Shown here in pieces: positions 19,562 to 28,931 of a stretch of 64,000 nt of DNA (its first letter is position 1; every line of letters begins with the position of its first letter). The translations under genes and the position numbers were made by a program. Origin of the DNA: Modestobacter sp. DSM 44400 (lineage in GTDB: Bacteria > Actinomycetota > Actinomycetes > Mycobacteriales > Geodermatophilaceae); NCBI RefSeq assembly GCF_900107175.1, contig NZ_FNOZ01000014.1:1-64000 (forward strand). The letters run 5' to 3'. The notes under the pieces are model-generated. The model did no database searches. It saw only the letters and a program-made list of their open reading frames with translations, and was not told where the DNA came from.

Positions 19562-22500
19562 GTGGCCGACCGCATCGACGAGAACACCCCCGAGACCGAG
19601 CAGGGGACGGCGGGGGAGATCCCCCAGGACCCCACGCCGAAGACCCCGGCTGCGGAGAACCCGACACCCGAGGCCCCAGCCGCCGAGGTCCCTGCTCCCG
19701 GCCCGGCCCACGAGGAGGACGAGGAGGCCGACGGCGGGGCCGAGGCCCTGGCCGCAGCCGAGCGGACCGGCGGGCGGTCCGCCGAGGCCGCCCTCGACTT
19801 CTCCGCACCGCCGCCCGTCCCGGTCTCCGCGCCGGTCGACGAGGTCCCCCGCTTCGCCGCACCGTTCAGCTCGCCCGAGCCGACCACGGTGACCGCCCGG
19901 CCGCGCCGGCGGGCCACCCGCCCCGCCCTGTCGGCCGACCCGGACTCGGTTGCCCCGGCTCCGGCCCAGGTCCCCCCGGCCGTCCCGTCCATCCCGGCCT
20001 TCGTCAGTTTCGTGGCCCCGCCCGAGCCCGACGCCGTCGCCCCCCGCCGGCGCGGCCGTCGTCCGCAGGCCGAGTCGCCGGTCGAGACCGGGGAGCCGGC
20101 CGCCACGCGGCCGGCCGAGCCGGCCGCCGCGGAGACCGAGGCGCCGGCCCCCCGCCGCAGCCGCGGCCGTCGCCGGGAGCCCGTCGAGCACGCCGCCGAC
20201 GAGGAGACCAGCCCGGTCGCCGAGGAGGCCGTTGTCTCGCGCCCGGGCACCCATGCACCCAGTTCCGACGACTCCGACCTCGACGAGCGCGACGCCGAGG
20301 ACGGCGACGACCGCGACGGCGAGGAGTCCGGTTCCAGCGGCAGCCGCCGCCGGCGGCGCGGTCGTCGGGGTCGCGGTCGTGGCCGCAGCGGCGAGGATGG
20401 CGCGGATGCCGAAGATGAGGGCGACACCTCCGCCGACGACGCCTCGACCGAAGACGACGTCGAGGACACCAGCGACGGCGACAGCGACAGCGACGCGGAC
20501 TCCACCGGTGAGGACGACGACGACTCCGACGACGGTGAGGCCGCCGGCGGCTCGAGCACCCGGCGCCGGCGCCGGCGCCGCCGCCGGGGCGAGAGCAGCG
20601 GCACCGGCACCGGCACCGAGGAAGCCGTCGAGGACACCGACGACCGCCCCGAGCGGGCCGGGCGCAACGGTCGCACCTCCAGCGATGACGACGTCCGTGG
20701 CGTCGCCGGCTCCACCCGGCTGGAGGCCAAGCGGCAGCGCCGGCGGGAGGGCCGTGACGGGGGGCGCAAGCGCGCGCCGATCCTGTCCGAATCGGAGTTC
20801 CTGGCCCGCCGCGAGGCGGTCGACCGGGCGATGGTCATCCGGCAGCAGGGGGAGCGCACCCAGATCGCCGTCCTCGAGGACGACGTGTTGGTCGAGCACT
20901 ACGTCACCCAGGCGCAGTCGGCGTCCTTCGCCGGCAACGTCTACCTCGGCCGGGTGCAGAACGTGCTCCCCAGCATGGAGGCCGCGTTTGTCGACGTCGG
21001 CAAGGGCCGCAACGCCGTCCTGTACGCCGGTGAGGTCAACTGGGACGCCGCCGGCCTGTCCGGCAAGTCCCGCTCCATCGAGCAGGCGCTGAAGTCCGGC
21101 GACAAGGTGCTGGTCCAGGTGACCAAGGACCCGATCGGCCACAAGGGCGCCCGGCTGACCCAGCAGATCAACCTGCCGGGCCGCTTCCTGGTCTACGTGC
21201 CCGGTGGCTCGATGACCGGGATCAGCCGGAAGCTGCCGGACAAGGAGCGCACCCGGCTCAAGGACGTCCTCAAGAAGATCGTTCCCGAGGACGCCGGCGT
21301 CATCATCCGGACCGCGGCGGAGGGCGCCTCCGAGGAGGAGCTCACCCGCGACGTGGCCCGGCTGCAGGCGCAGTGGGAGGTCATCCAGACCAAGGCCTCG
21401 TCGACCAGCACCGCCCCGACGCTGCTCTACGGTGAGCCGGACCTGGCCATCCGGGTCATTCGCGACGTGTTCAACGAGGACTTCAAGCGGCTGGTCGTCC
21501 AGGGGGATGACGCCTGGGACACCGTCGAGGCCTACGTCGCGCACGTCTCTCCGGAGCTGTCCGAGCGGGTACAGCGCTACACCGGCACCGGCGACGCCTT
21601 CCATGACCTGCGGATCGACGAGCAGCTGATGAAGGCGCTGGACCGCAAGGTCTGGCTGCCCTCGGGCGGGTCGCTGGTCATCGACCGCACCGAGGCAATG
21701 ACCGTGGTCGACGTCAACACCGGCAAGTTCGTCGGGTCCGGTGGCAACCTCGAGCAGACCGTCACGCGGAACAACATCGAGGCCGCGGAGGAGATCGTCC
21801 GACAGCTCCGGCTGCGCGACATCGGCGGCATGATCGTCATCGACTTCATCGACATGGTGCTGGAGAGCAACCGCGACCTGGTGCTCCGGCGGCTCACCGA
21901 GTGCCTGGGCCGGGACCGCACCAAGCACCAGGTCGCCGAGGTCACCTCGCTGGGCCTGGTGCAGATGACCCGCAAGCGGGTCGGCCAGGGCCTGCTCGAG
22001 GTTTTCTCCGAGCCGTGCGAGCACTGCCGCGGCCGCGGCGTGCTGGTCCAGCTGGACCCGGTGGACGAGAAGCGGCGCTCCGGTGCCAACGGCGGTGGCT
22101 CCAACGGCGGTGGCTCCAACGGCGGTGGCTCCAACGGCGGTGGCTCCAACGGCGGTGGCTCCAACGGCGGTGGGGGCGGGAACGGCTCTGGCCGCAACCG
22201 CGACCGGGACCGCTCCGGACGCGATCCCTCCCGTGACTCCGGCAGCGACCAGCCGCGCCGCGACACCACCGAGCCGCTCGACGACCTGGAGGCGGTCGTC
22301 GACGACGCGGTGGAGGCGGCCGGGGCCGCGGCACTGGAGTCGACCGGCGCGGGCGTCGCGGAGACCTCGGCCGAGGGGACCAGCCGCAGTGGCCGGCGCA
22401 GTCGGGGCCGTCGTGGCCGCGGCCAGTCCGGCGAGGCCCGCGCGGCCGAGGACGCCGCGGTGCTGGCCGGCGCACGCGACACGGAGGAGACCGACGGCGG

Positions 22501-22777
22501 CGAGCCCGAGGACGAGCGGGCAGACGAGTCGGTCGGTCACAGCACGGACGAGGTCAGCACGGACGAGGTCAGCACGGACGAGGTCGCAACCGCCGAGCTC
22601 GGCTCGGTCGAGATCGCCCCGGTCGAGGTGACCGCCGTCGACCTCGTCCCGATCTCCGGCCCGATCGTCCCGGCCGAGACGGAGGCCGAGGCCCAGATGG
22701 AGGTGGCGGCCGAAGAGCCGGTGGCGCGCCCGCGCCGTCGCCGTGCAGCCTCGCGGCCGGCCGGTCCGCCGTCCTGA
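19562..22777 (+). CDS. rne: Ribonuclease E/G
   Basis: 1071 residues. It is the central endonuclease of mRNA decay and rRNA/tRNA processing. The first ~400 residues are low-complexity, alternating acidic and arginine-rich, and are likely disordered RNA/protein-binding segments. An S1-type domain follows (about 430-500, NVYLGRVQNVLPSMEAAFVD). The DNase-I-like catalytic core has TVVDVNTGKFVGSG (Asp717) and GMIVIDFIDM, and the zinc link is EPCEHCRGRG. The C terminus is again low complexity, with SNGGG and STDEV repeats. The GTG at 19562 follows AGGAGGCGAGCC. An upstream open frame to 19175 is not family-like. Confidence 0.93.
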   Translation: MADRIDENTPETEQGTAGEIPQDPTPKTPAAENPTPEAPAAEVPAPGPAHEEDEEADGGAEALAAAERTGGRSAEAALDFSAPPPVPVSAPVDEVPRFAAPFSSPEPTTVTARPRRRATRPALSADPDSVAPAPAQVPPAVPSIPAFVSFVAPPEPDAVAPRRRGRRPQAESPVETGEPAATRPAEPAAAETEAPAPRRSRGRRREPVEHAADEETSPVAEEAVVSRPGTHAPSSDDSDLDERDAEDGDDRDGEESGSSGSRRRRRGRRGRGRGRSGEDGADAEDEGDTSADDASTEDDVEDTSDGDSDSDADSTGEDDDDSDDGEAAGGSSTRRRRRRRRRGESSGTGTGTEEAVEDTDDRPERAGRNGRTSSDDDVRGVAGSTRLEAKRQRRREGRDGGRKRAPILSESEFLARREAVDRAMVIRQQGERTQIAVLEDDVLVEHYVTQAQSASFAGNVYLGRVQNVLPSMEAAFVDVGKGRNAVLYAGEVNWDAAGLSGKSRSIEQALKSGDKVLVQVTKDPIGHKGARLTQQINLPGRFLVYVPGGSMTGISRKLPDKERTRLKDVLKKIVPEDAGVIIRTAAEGASEEELTRDVARLQAQWEVIQTKASSTSTAPTLLYGEPDLAIRVIRDVFNEDFKRLVVQGDDAWDTVEAYVAHVSPELSERVQRYTGTGDAFHDLRIDEQLMKALDRKVWLPSGGSLVIDRTEAMTVVDVNTGKFVGSGGNLEQTVTRNNIEAAEEIVRQLRLRDIGGMIVIDFIDMVLESNRDLVLRRLTECLGRDRTKHQVAEVTSLGLVQMTRKRVGQGLLEVFSEPCEHCRGRGVLVQLDPVDEKRRSGANGGGSNGGGSNGGGSNGGGSNGGGSNGGGGGNGSGRNRDRDRSGRDPSRDSGSDQPRRDTTEPLDDLEAVVDDAVEAAGAAALESTGAGVAETSAEGTSRSGRRSRGRRGRGQSGEARAAEDAAVLAGARDTEETDGGEPEDERADESVGHSTDEVSTDEVSTDEVATAELGSVEIAPVEVTAVDLVPISGPIVPAETEAEAQMEVAAEEPVARPRRRRAASRPAGPPS
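22088..22162 (+). repeat. 15-bp tandem repeat in rne encoding a glycine-serine linker
   Basis: The unit AACGGCGGTGGCTCC occurs five times perfectly and a sixth time partially, encoding NGGGS units directly after the catalytic region. Identical codons in each copy point to recent slippage expansion. Confidence 0.9.
22541..22585 (+). repeat. 15-bp tandem repeat in rne C terminus
   Basis: AGCACGGACGAGGTC is repeated three times in frame, encoding STDEV units in the acidic tail. Confidence 0.9.
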
Positions 22778-22779
22778 TG

Positions 22780-22822
22780 AAGGACCCCCTCCTGGACAAA
22801 GGGCCCCCTCCTGGGTCCCTTC
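22780..22822 (+). terminator. Probable terminator after rne
   Basis: AAGGACCC near the rne stop can pair with GGGTCCCTT (one bulged base), and an alternative AAGGG/CCCTT hairpin lies inside it. It resembles the hairpin after rpmA in composition. Confidence 0.45.
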
Positions 22823-23056
22823 GCACGCGTCGGGGACGCCCTGGAGGGGGCCGGGGCACGCCCCACCCGGGACCGTGCCCACCGCGTTCGACCCGGGCCG
22901 CGTGCCTCGGGTACGCTGGCCGGGTTGCATCGCCACGGGCCGCGCACTCGCGTGCCGCCTGGTCGGCGTCCGTGACCCGTCCAGCACCCGGCCCCGTACC
23001 GGTCGTGCGCGCAGGACACAGCGCAGGACATGAGTTAACCGATCGAGGAGTCAGTG

Positions 23057-23380
23057 GTGTACGCAGTCGTCAAGGCCGGTGGCAAGCAGCACAAGGTGGG
23101 TGTCGGTGACACCTTCACCGTGAACCGCCTGGTCGGAGAGGCCGGTGACACCCTCACCCTCCCGGCCGTGCTCCTGGTCGACGGTGACACTGTCACCGCC
23201 GACGCCCAGGCCCTGGCGGGCGTCACCGTGACCGGTGAGATCGTCGGCCACGGCAAGGGCCCGAAGATCCACATCCACAAGTTCAAGAACAAGACCGGTT
23301 ACCACAAGCGGCAGGGGCACCGTCAGCCCTTGACCGACGTCGTGGTCCGGGACATCAGCGCAGACATCACGAAGGGCTGA
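23057..23380 (+). CDS. rplU: 50S ribosomal protein L21
   Basis: 107 residues, opening [14 protein letters not shown] and containing [21 protein letters not shown] (quoted in part), typical L21. Two adjacent GTG codons (23054, 23057) are possible. The second is chosen because it gives the canonical N terminus and a better 6-nt spacing from GAGGAG. It is followed 7 nt later by rpmA. Confidence 0.97.
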   Translation: MYAVVKAGGKQHKVGVGDTFTVNRLVGEAGDTLTLPAVLLVDGDTVTADAQALAGVTVTGEIVGHGKGPKIHIHKFKNKTGYHKRQGHRQPLTDVVVRDISADITKG

Positions 23381-23387
23381 CGACGAC

Positions 23388-23663
23388 ATGGCACACAAGA
23401 AGGGCGCCTCGTCCTCCCGCAACGGCCGCGACTCAAATGCGCAGCGTCTCGGCGTCAAGCGCTTCGGTGGCCAGGTCGTGAAGGCCGGTGAGATCATCGT
23501 CCGCCAGCGCGGCACGCACTTCCACCCGGGTCTGGGCGTCGGCCGCGGCAAGGACGACACGCTGTTCGCTCTGGTCCCCGGCGCGGTGACCTTCGGCTTC
23601 CGGCGCGGCCGGCGCGAGGTCGCGATCTCCGCCGTCCCGGCGCAGGTCCCGGTCGCCGTCTGA
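23388..23663 (+). CDS. rpmA: 50S ribosomal protein L27
   Basis: 91 residues: [19 protein letters not shown] then [20 protein letters not shown], the conserved L27 N terminus that reaches the peptidyl transferase centre. It is cotranscribed with rplU and ahead of obg, the universal order. Confidence 0.98.
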   Translation: MAHKKGASSSRNGRDSNAQRLGVKRFGGQVVKAGEIIVRQRGTHFHPGLGVGRGKDDTLFALVPGAVTFGFRRGRREVAISAVPAQVPVAV

Positions 23664-23670
23664 AAGAGGA

Positions 23671-23721
23671 CCCCTCTGCCCCCCACCGCTCGCACGCTCG
23701 CGGCGGGACCCTGCAGAGGGG
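23671..23721 (+). terminator. Hairpin after rpmA
   Basis: Outer stem CCCCTCTGC (23671-23679) pairs with GCAGAGGGG (23713-23721), with an inner CCGC/GCGG stem. It starts 7 nt after the rpmA stop. There is no T run, as usual in this GC range. Confidence 0.65.
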
Positions 23722-23841
23722 CCGATCGGGGCCGACCCAGCACCACCTGCTGTCCTTCGCCCAGCGCCGACCCCGGTCGGCGCTGGGCGGAGCGGTAGTT
23801 TCCCTGTTTCCGTACGGCCGTAACGCAGAGAGGCGGCGATC

Positions 23842-25335
23842 ATGGCCGCTTTCATCGACCGCGTGACCGTGCTTGTGGCAGCAGGCAAGGGCGCCAACGG
23901 AGTCAGCTCCGTGCACCGCGAGAAGTTCAAGCCCCTCGGGGGCCCGGACGGCGGCGACGGCGGCGACGGCGGCGACATCGTCGTCGAGGTCGACCCCAGC
24001 GTGCACACGCTGCTGGACTTCCACCACAGCCCGCACCAGAAGGCCGGCAACGGCAAGCAGGCCGCCGGCAACTACCGCAACGGTGGCCGCGGCGAGGACC
24101 TCGTCCTCCGCGTCCCGTCGGGCACGGTCGTGACCGTGAACGGCATCCAGGTCGCTGACCTCGTCGGCGCCGGCGCCCAGATGGTGCTCGCCAAGGGCGG
24201 CAAGGGCGGCCTCGGCAACGCGGCGCTGGCCAACGCCCGCCGCAAGGCCCCCGGTTTCGCCCTGCTCGGCGAGCCCGGCGAGACCGTCGACGCCGTCATC
24301 GAGCTCAAGAGCGTCGCCGACGTCGGCCTGGTCGGGTTCCCGTCGGCGGGCAAGTCCTCGCTGGTCGCCGCCATGTCCGCGGCCCGGCCGAAGATCGCCG
24401 ACTACCCCTTCACCACTCTGGTGCCGCAGCTGGGCGTCATCCGCTCCGGCGACACGACGTACACGATGGCCGACGTCCCCGGCCTCATCCCTGGTGCGTC
24501 GGTCGGCAAGGGCCTGGGCCTGGAGTTCCTCCGGCACGTCGAGCGCTGCGCCGTCCTGGTGCACGTGATCGACATGGCGACCATGGAGCCCGGCCGCGAC
24601 CCGGAGACTGACATCGATGCCCTCGAGCACGAGCTCCGCGAGTACGGCGGCGACGAGCTCGACCTCGTCGGCCGGTTGCAGATCGCCGTCCTGAACAAGA
24701 TCGACGTGCCGGACGCCCGCGAGCTGGTCGACCTGGTCCGTCCCACCTTGGAGGCGCGCGGGCTGCAGGTCTTCGCCATCAGCGCGGCCACCGGTGAGGG
24801 CCTGACCGAATTCGGCTTCGCGCTGGCCGCGGCGGTCGACGAGCACCGCGCCACGCTGCCCGCACTCGATGCGGCGCCGATCACGATCACTCCGCGCGCG
24901 GTGGACGACGGCGGCTTCACCGTCGAGCCCGACCCGCGCACCGACGGCTGGGTCGTGCTGGGCACCCGCCCCGAGCGGTGGGTCCGGCAGACCGACTTCA
25001 CCAACGACGAGGCGGTCGGCTACCTCGCCGACCGGCTCAACCGGCTGGGCGTCGAGGAGCAGCTGGCCAAGGTCGGCGCCGTCCCCGGCGACGCGATCAC
25101 CGTCGGCGACGTCACCTTCGACTGGGAGCCCACGCTGCCCGCCGGCATCCTGTCGATCGAGGAGACCGCCGGGCTCGGCGGCCGGGGCACTGACACCCGG
25201 CTGGAGAGCGACAGTCGGGCCCGGGCCAACGAGCGGCTGGCGGCCAAGAAGGCCCGTCGGGTGCCCTACGAGCTGACCCCGCTGGAGGACGAGCCGGAGC
25301 ACGACCCGGACGCCGTCCCCGCCGACGGCACGTGA
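23842..25335 (+). CDS. obgE: GTPase Obg/CgtA
   Basis: 497 residues. It is a ribosome-assembly and stress GTPase. The glycine-rich Obg fold is residues ~1-158 ([29 protein letters not shown]). The G domain has GFPSAGKSS (G1), DYPFTTLVP (G2), DVPGLIPGA (G3) and NKIDVPD (G4). An OCT-type C-terminal domain follows ([22 protein letters not shown]). The ATG at 23842 follows AGAGAGGCGG. It leads the obg-proB arrangement common in actinobacteria. Confidence 0.97.
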   Translation: MAAFIDRVTVLVAAGKGANGVSSVHREKFKPLGGPDGGDGGDGGDIVVEVDPSVHTLLDFHHSPHQKAGNGKQAAGNYRNGGRGEDLVLRVPSGTVVTVNGIQVADLVGAGAQMVLAKGGKGGLGNAALANARRKAPGFALLGEPGETVDAVIELKSVADVGLVGFPSAGKSSLVAAMSAARPKIADYPFTTLVPQLGVIRSGDTTYTMADVPGLIPGASVGKGLGLEFLRHVERCAVLVHVIDMATMEPGRDPETDIDALEHELREYGGDELDLVGRLQIAVLNKIDVPDARELVDLVRPTLEARGLQVFAISAATGEGLTEFGFALAAAVDEHRATLPALDAAPITITPRAVDDGGFTVEPDPRTDGWVVLGTRPERWVRQTDFTNDEAVGYLADRLNRLGVEEQLAKVGAVPGDAITVGDVTFDWEPTLPAGILSIEETAGLGGRGTDTRLESDSRARANERLAAKKARRVPYELTPLEDEPEHDPDAVPADGT

Positions 25336-25408
25336 GCGAGCTCGCGAGCTCACGCAGGGACGGAGCACCTCCAGGCGCGTGGCCGACGAGCGCCAGCGAG
25401 GAAAACAC

Positions 25409-26530
25409 GTGACTGCCCGGCCGCAGATCGGCGATGCCCGCCGGGTCGTGGTCAAGGTCGGTTCCTCGTCGCTGACCACCCTGCCCGGTGGGCTGGACGT
25501 CGACCGGTTGCGGGCGCTCGTCGACGTCCTGGGTGCCCTGCGCGCCGCCGGCCGTGAGGTCGTGCTGGTCTCCTCCGGCGCGATCGCCGCCGGTCTGGCC
25601 CCGCTCGGGCTCACCGGCCGGCCGCGTGACCTGGCCACGGCGCAGGCCGCCGCCAGCGTCGGGCAGCTCCGCCTGGTGCAGACCTACGCCGACGCCTTCG
25701 GCGCACACGACATCATGGTCGGGCAGGTGCTGCTCACCGCCGACGACCTGACCCGGCGCAGCCACTACCGCAACGCCCGGCAGACGGTGGAGCGGCTGCT
25801 CGCCCTTGGTGCGCTGCCGATCGTCAACGAGAACGACACGGTGGCCACCGAGGAGATCCGCTTCGGGGACAACGACCGGCTCGCCGCGCTGGTCGCGCAC
25901 GTCGCCGCCGCCGATGCGCTGGTGCTGCTCTCCGACGTCGACGGCGTCTACGACGGCGACCCGCGCACCGGCCCTGCCCAGCTGGTCGACACGGTGCACG
26001 GCCCGGCCGACCTGGCGACGGTGACCCTCGGGTCGGCCAGCCGCAACGGCGTCGGCACTGGGGGGATGGCCACCAAGGTCGAGGCCGCGTTCATCGCCGC
26101 ATCTGCCGGGGTGCCCGTCGTCGTCACCTCCACTGCGCAGGCCGCGGCGGCGCTGGCCGGGGAGCGGGTCGGCACGCTGTTCGCGCCGTCGGGGCGCCGG
26201 CCCTCGGCCCGTCAGTTCTGGCTGCGCTACGCCAGCCGCCCGCGCGGCCGGCTGCTGCTCGACGACGGCGCGGTGCGCGCGGTGCGGGAGCGGCACGCCT
26301 CGCTGCTGGCGGCGGGCATCACCGGCGTGACCGGGGAGTTCCTGGCCGACGACCCGGTGGAGCTGGTCGCCCCCGACGGGCTCGTGGTGGCCCGGGGCCT
26401 GGTCGCCTACGACGCCCGCGAGCTGCCCGACCTGCTGGGACGCAAGACCTCCGAGCTGGACCCCGAGCACCGCCGGGAGGTCGTGCACCGGGACGAGATG
26501 GTCCTCGTCGGGCGCAGACTCGTCGGCTGA
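25409..26530 (+). CDS. proB: Glutamate 5-kinase
   Basis: 373 residues, first step of proline synthesis. It has an amino-acid kinase domain (RVVVKVGSSSLTT; VSSGAIAAGL; NENDTVATEEIRFGDND; DVDGVYDGDP; GTGGMATKVEAA) and a C-terminal PUA domain (about 275-373). The GTG at 25409 follows AGCGAGGAAAACAC and gives the normal N terminus; an in-frame GTG at 25379 would add ten residues. proA, the next pathway enzyme, lies at 28932 on the same strand beyond def, a GNAT and a reverse-strand MFS gene. Confidence 0.96.
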   Translation: MTARPQIGDARRVVVKVGSSSLTTLPGGLDVDRLRALVDVLGALRAAGREVVLVSSGAIAAGLAPLGLTGRPRDLATAQAAASVGQLRLVQTYADAFGAHDIMVGQVLLTADDLTRRSHYRNARQTVERLLALGALPIVNENDTVATEEIRFGDNDRLAALVAHVAAADALVLLSDVDGVYDGDPRTGPAQLVDTVHGPADLATVTLGSASRNGVGTGGMATKVEAAFIAASAGVPVVVTSTAQAAAALAGERVGTLFAPSGRRPSARQFWLRYASRPRGRLLLDDGAVRAVRERHASLLAAGITGVTGEFLADDPVELVAPDGLVVARGLVAYDARELPDLLGRKTSELDPEHRREVVHRDEMVLVGRRLVG

Positions 26531-26542
26531 GAGACTGGGCGG

Positions 26543-27022
26543 GTGAGCATCCGTCCCATCCGCGAGCTCGGGGACCCCGTGCTGCGCACCCCCGCCGACC
26601 CGGTGCGGGCCTTCGACCGTGATCTCGCCGCCCTCGTCCGCGACCTGGAGGAGACCGTTGACCACCCCGGTCGCGCCGGGGTCGCCGCTCCGCAGATCGG
26701 GGTGTCCCTGCGCGTCTTCTCCTACAACGTCGACGGGGTCATCGGCCACCTGGTCAACCCGGTGGTCGTCGAGCGGTCCGAGGAGCTCCAGGACGACGAC
26801 GAGGGGTGCCTGTCCATCCCGGGCCTGTACGCACCCACCGTGCGGGCGATGCACTGCGCCGCCGAGGGTCTCGACGTGCACGGCGAGCCGCTGCGGCTGG
26901 AGGGCTCCGGCCTGATGGCGCGCTGCCTGCAGCACGAGGTCGACCACCTCGACGGGAAGCTCTTCGTCGACCGGCTCACCGGGGACACCCGCAAGCGGGT
27001 TCTCCGGGCGCTGCGCGGCTGA
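26543..27022 (+). CDS. def: Peptide deformylase
   Basis: 159 residues, removes the N-formyl group from nascent proteins. Motif 1 is GRAGVAAPQIGV, motif 2 is EGCLSIPG (metal Cys) and motif 3 is QHEVDHLDGKLF (two metal His and the catalytic Glu). The start is GTG at 26543, exactly 6 nt after a GAGACT hexamer, resembling the leaderless promoters elsewhere here. Another def copy probably exists in the genome next to fmt, but it is not in this window. Confidence 0.93.
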   Translation: MSIRPIRELGDPVLRTPADPVRAFDRDLAALVRDLEETVDHPGRAGVAAPQIGVSLRVFSYNVDGVIGHLVNPVVVERSEELQDDDEGCLSIPGLYAPTVRAMHCAAEGLDVHGEPLRLEGSGLMARCLQHEVDHLDGKLFVDRLTGDTRKRVLRALRG

Positions 27023-27024
27023 CC

Positions 27025-27705
27025 GTGGAGTTCCTGGAGCCGGTCACCTTCGCCGGGGACGTCGTCGTCCTGGAGCCGTTGCGGCGGGAGCACGCCGACG
27101 AGCTGGCCGTCGCGGCGTCGGACGGGCGGCTGTGGGAGCTCTGGTACACCGCCGTGCCGAGTCCGGACACGATGGCGGCCGACATCGAGGCGAAGCTGGC
27201 GGCGCACGCCGCCGGCACGATGCTGCCGTTCACCGTGCGCCGGGCCAGCACCGGGACGGCGCTGGGGATGACCACCTACTGCAACGTCGACGCCGCGACG
27301 CCCCGGCTGGAGATCGGCTACACCTGGACCGCGCGCTCCGCCCAGCGCACCGGGGTGAACACCGAGAGCAAGCTGCTGCTGCTCGGCCACGCGTTCGAGA
27401 CGCTCGGCTGCATCGCGGTGGAGTTCCGCACACACTGGCACAACCGGCAGTCCCGGACGGCGATCGCCGCGCTGGGCGCCAAGCAGGACGGCGTGCTGCG
27501 CAACCACCGGCGGCAGCCGGACGGGTCGCTGCGGGACACGGTGGTCTTCTCCATCACCGACGCCGAGTGGCCCGCCGTCCGGAGCGGGCTGCGCTCCCGG
27601 CTGGCCCGGCACCGCCCCGCCACCCCTGTCGGGGCTCTGCCCGGGCTGCGCGCACCAGCGCGGGGGTCAGGAGGACCGGCAGCACCACCAGGACGGCGAT
27701 CGTGA
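27025..27705 (+). CDS. GNAT-family N-acetyltransferase (RimJ/RimL type)
   Basis: 226 residues from a GTG 2 nt after the def stop. VVVLEPLRREHADELAVAA, LEIGYTWTARSAQRTGVNTE (acetyl-CoA loop region), LLGHAFETLGCIAVEFRTHW, then NRQSRTAIAALGAKQDG and LRDTVVFSI match the RimJ/RimL group. The domain ends near residue 200, and the remaining tail reads antisense across the end of the convergent MFS gene (152-bp overlap), so it may be spurious read-through. The substrate is unknown. Confidence 0.85.
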   Translation: MEFLEPVTFAGDVVVLEPLRREHADELAVAASDGRLWELWYTAVPSPDTMAADIEAKLAAHAAGTMLPFTVRRASTGTALGMTTYCNVDAATPRLEIGYTWTARSAQRTGVNTESKLLLLGHAFETLGCIAVEFRTHWHNRQSRTAIAALGAKQDGVLRNHRRQPDGSLRDTVVFSITDAEWPAVRSGLRSRLARHRPATPVGALPGLRAPARGSGGPAAPPGRRS

Positions 27706-28869
27706 CCAGTCCCCAGCTCGCCAACCGCGGCCCGCCGAACGTGGCGGCCAGCAGCAGGCCGGCCACGACCGCCGCGTCCGTGACCGGGCTGAGCACGGAG
27801 AAGTAGCGCCCGACCTCGGCCGACGGGACCAGCTCCTGCACGCGGCTGAAGAACAGGGCGGTGGCCGCACCCTCGCCGGCCCCGACGAGGGCCAGCAGCA
27901 CCACGGTCCCCGGGTAGGACGGCACCAGCAGCAGCAGCGCCCACCCGGCGCCCTCCATGGCCGACAACAGCAGGTACCACCGCTCGGGCCGGGCCGGAGC
28001 CAGCCGACCGAGCAGCAGGCCGCCGGCGGCGCCCCCGGCCGCGAGCGCGGCCGTCAGCACACCCAGCTCGGGTCCCGCGCGGCCGGTGAGGAGGACCGCG
28101 AGCGCGGGCAGCGCCAGCCGCCGCACTCCGATGCCGATCGAGTAGGTGGTCGCCGGGACCGTGTAGCCGGTCAGCAGCGCGTTTCCCCGGAACAGCGCCG
28201 TCGCCCGTCGGTAGGGCCCGCTCCACCGGTGGGGCCCGGACGTGACCGCCGGAACCGGCGCGAGGAGGGCGTGCGGAGCAGCAGGGCGGCAGCTGCAGCG
28301 GCGAGCACCGCCTCGCCGTAGAAGACGGCCGGGTAGCCCAGCCGGGCAGCGAGCAGGCCGGCGGCCAGCGGACCGAGCACCAGGGCCAGCCGTTCGGCCG
28401 CGACCATCTGGCCACTGACGCGGTGCTGGGACGCCGCGGGCACGAGCGCGGACCGCAGCGCCATCCGGGCCGGGATGCCGGGCAGCACCGCCAGGCCGGT
28501 CAGGAAGGCGACGAGCTGCGCCTGACCGGGCGTGTGCGCCGCCGGGTAGCCGAGCACCAGCAGCCCGCCGGTCAGGGAGCTGCCGATGGCCAGCGACCGG
28601 GGGGCGCGCCGGGACACCAGGTCACCGACCAGAGGTCCGACCAGCACGTTGGTCAGCACCTGCACCGCGAGCGCCGTCCCGGTGGTGACCCCGAGGCCGA
28701 AGCGGTCGACCAGCAGGAGCGCTGCACCCACCGATGTCAGGGCGAACCCGGTCCAGGTGAGGAACAGGCTGGCGAGCAGGCGGTGGACGGAGCGGTCAGC
28801 GGCGGGCACCGCTCGTCGCCCGGACACCTCGCGGAGGCTGCCGGGCTCCGGCCGGGCGGGCAACCGCAT
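27554..28869 (-). pseudogene. MFS transporter broken by a one-base frameshift
   Basis: The first half reads from the ATG at 28869 (LLASLFLTWTGFALTSVGAA; LVGDLVSRRAPRSLAIGSSL; GIPARMALRSALVPA) through about six helices to LLLRTPSS. From about 28260 the protein resumes in another frame (VPAVTSGPHRWSGPYRRATA, then LLTGYTVPATTYSIGIGVRR, ELGVLTAALAAGGAAGGLLL) with the remaining helices to 27554. One base appears to be missing near 28258. The arrangement is that of a drug- or metabolite-efflux MFS of roughly 400 residues. The C-terminal end overlaps the convergent GNAT gene by 152 bp. Confidence 0.8.
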
Positions 28870-28931
28870 TCGGACGCCGCTGCACCTGCTGGGAGGAGCT
28901 GCCCGGCATGCCCGCCGCGTAGTCTGGGGGC

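Noticed and set aside
25338-25351. Perfect 14-bp palindrome GAGCTCGCGAGCTC after obg as an operator for proB
   Set aside because: It begins only a few bases past the obg stop and has no promoter-like hexamer beside it; a terminator remnant or GC-rich chance is as likely.
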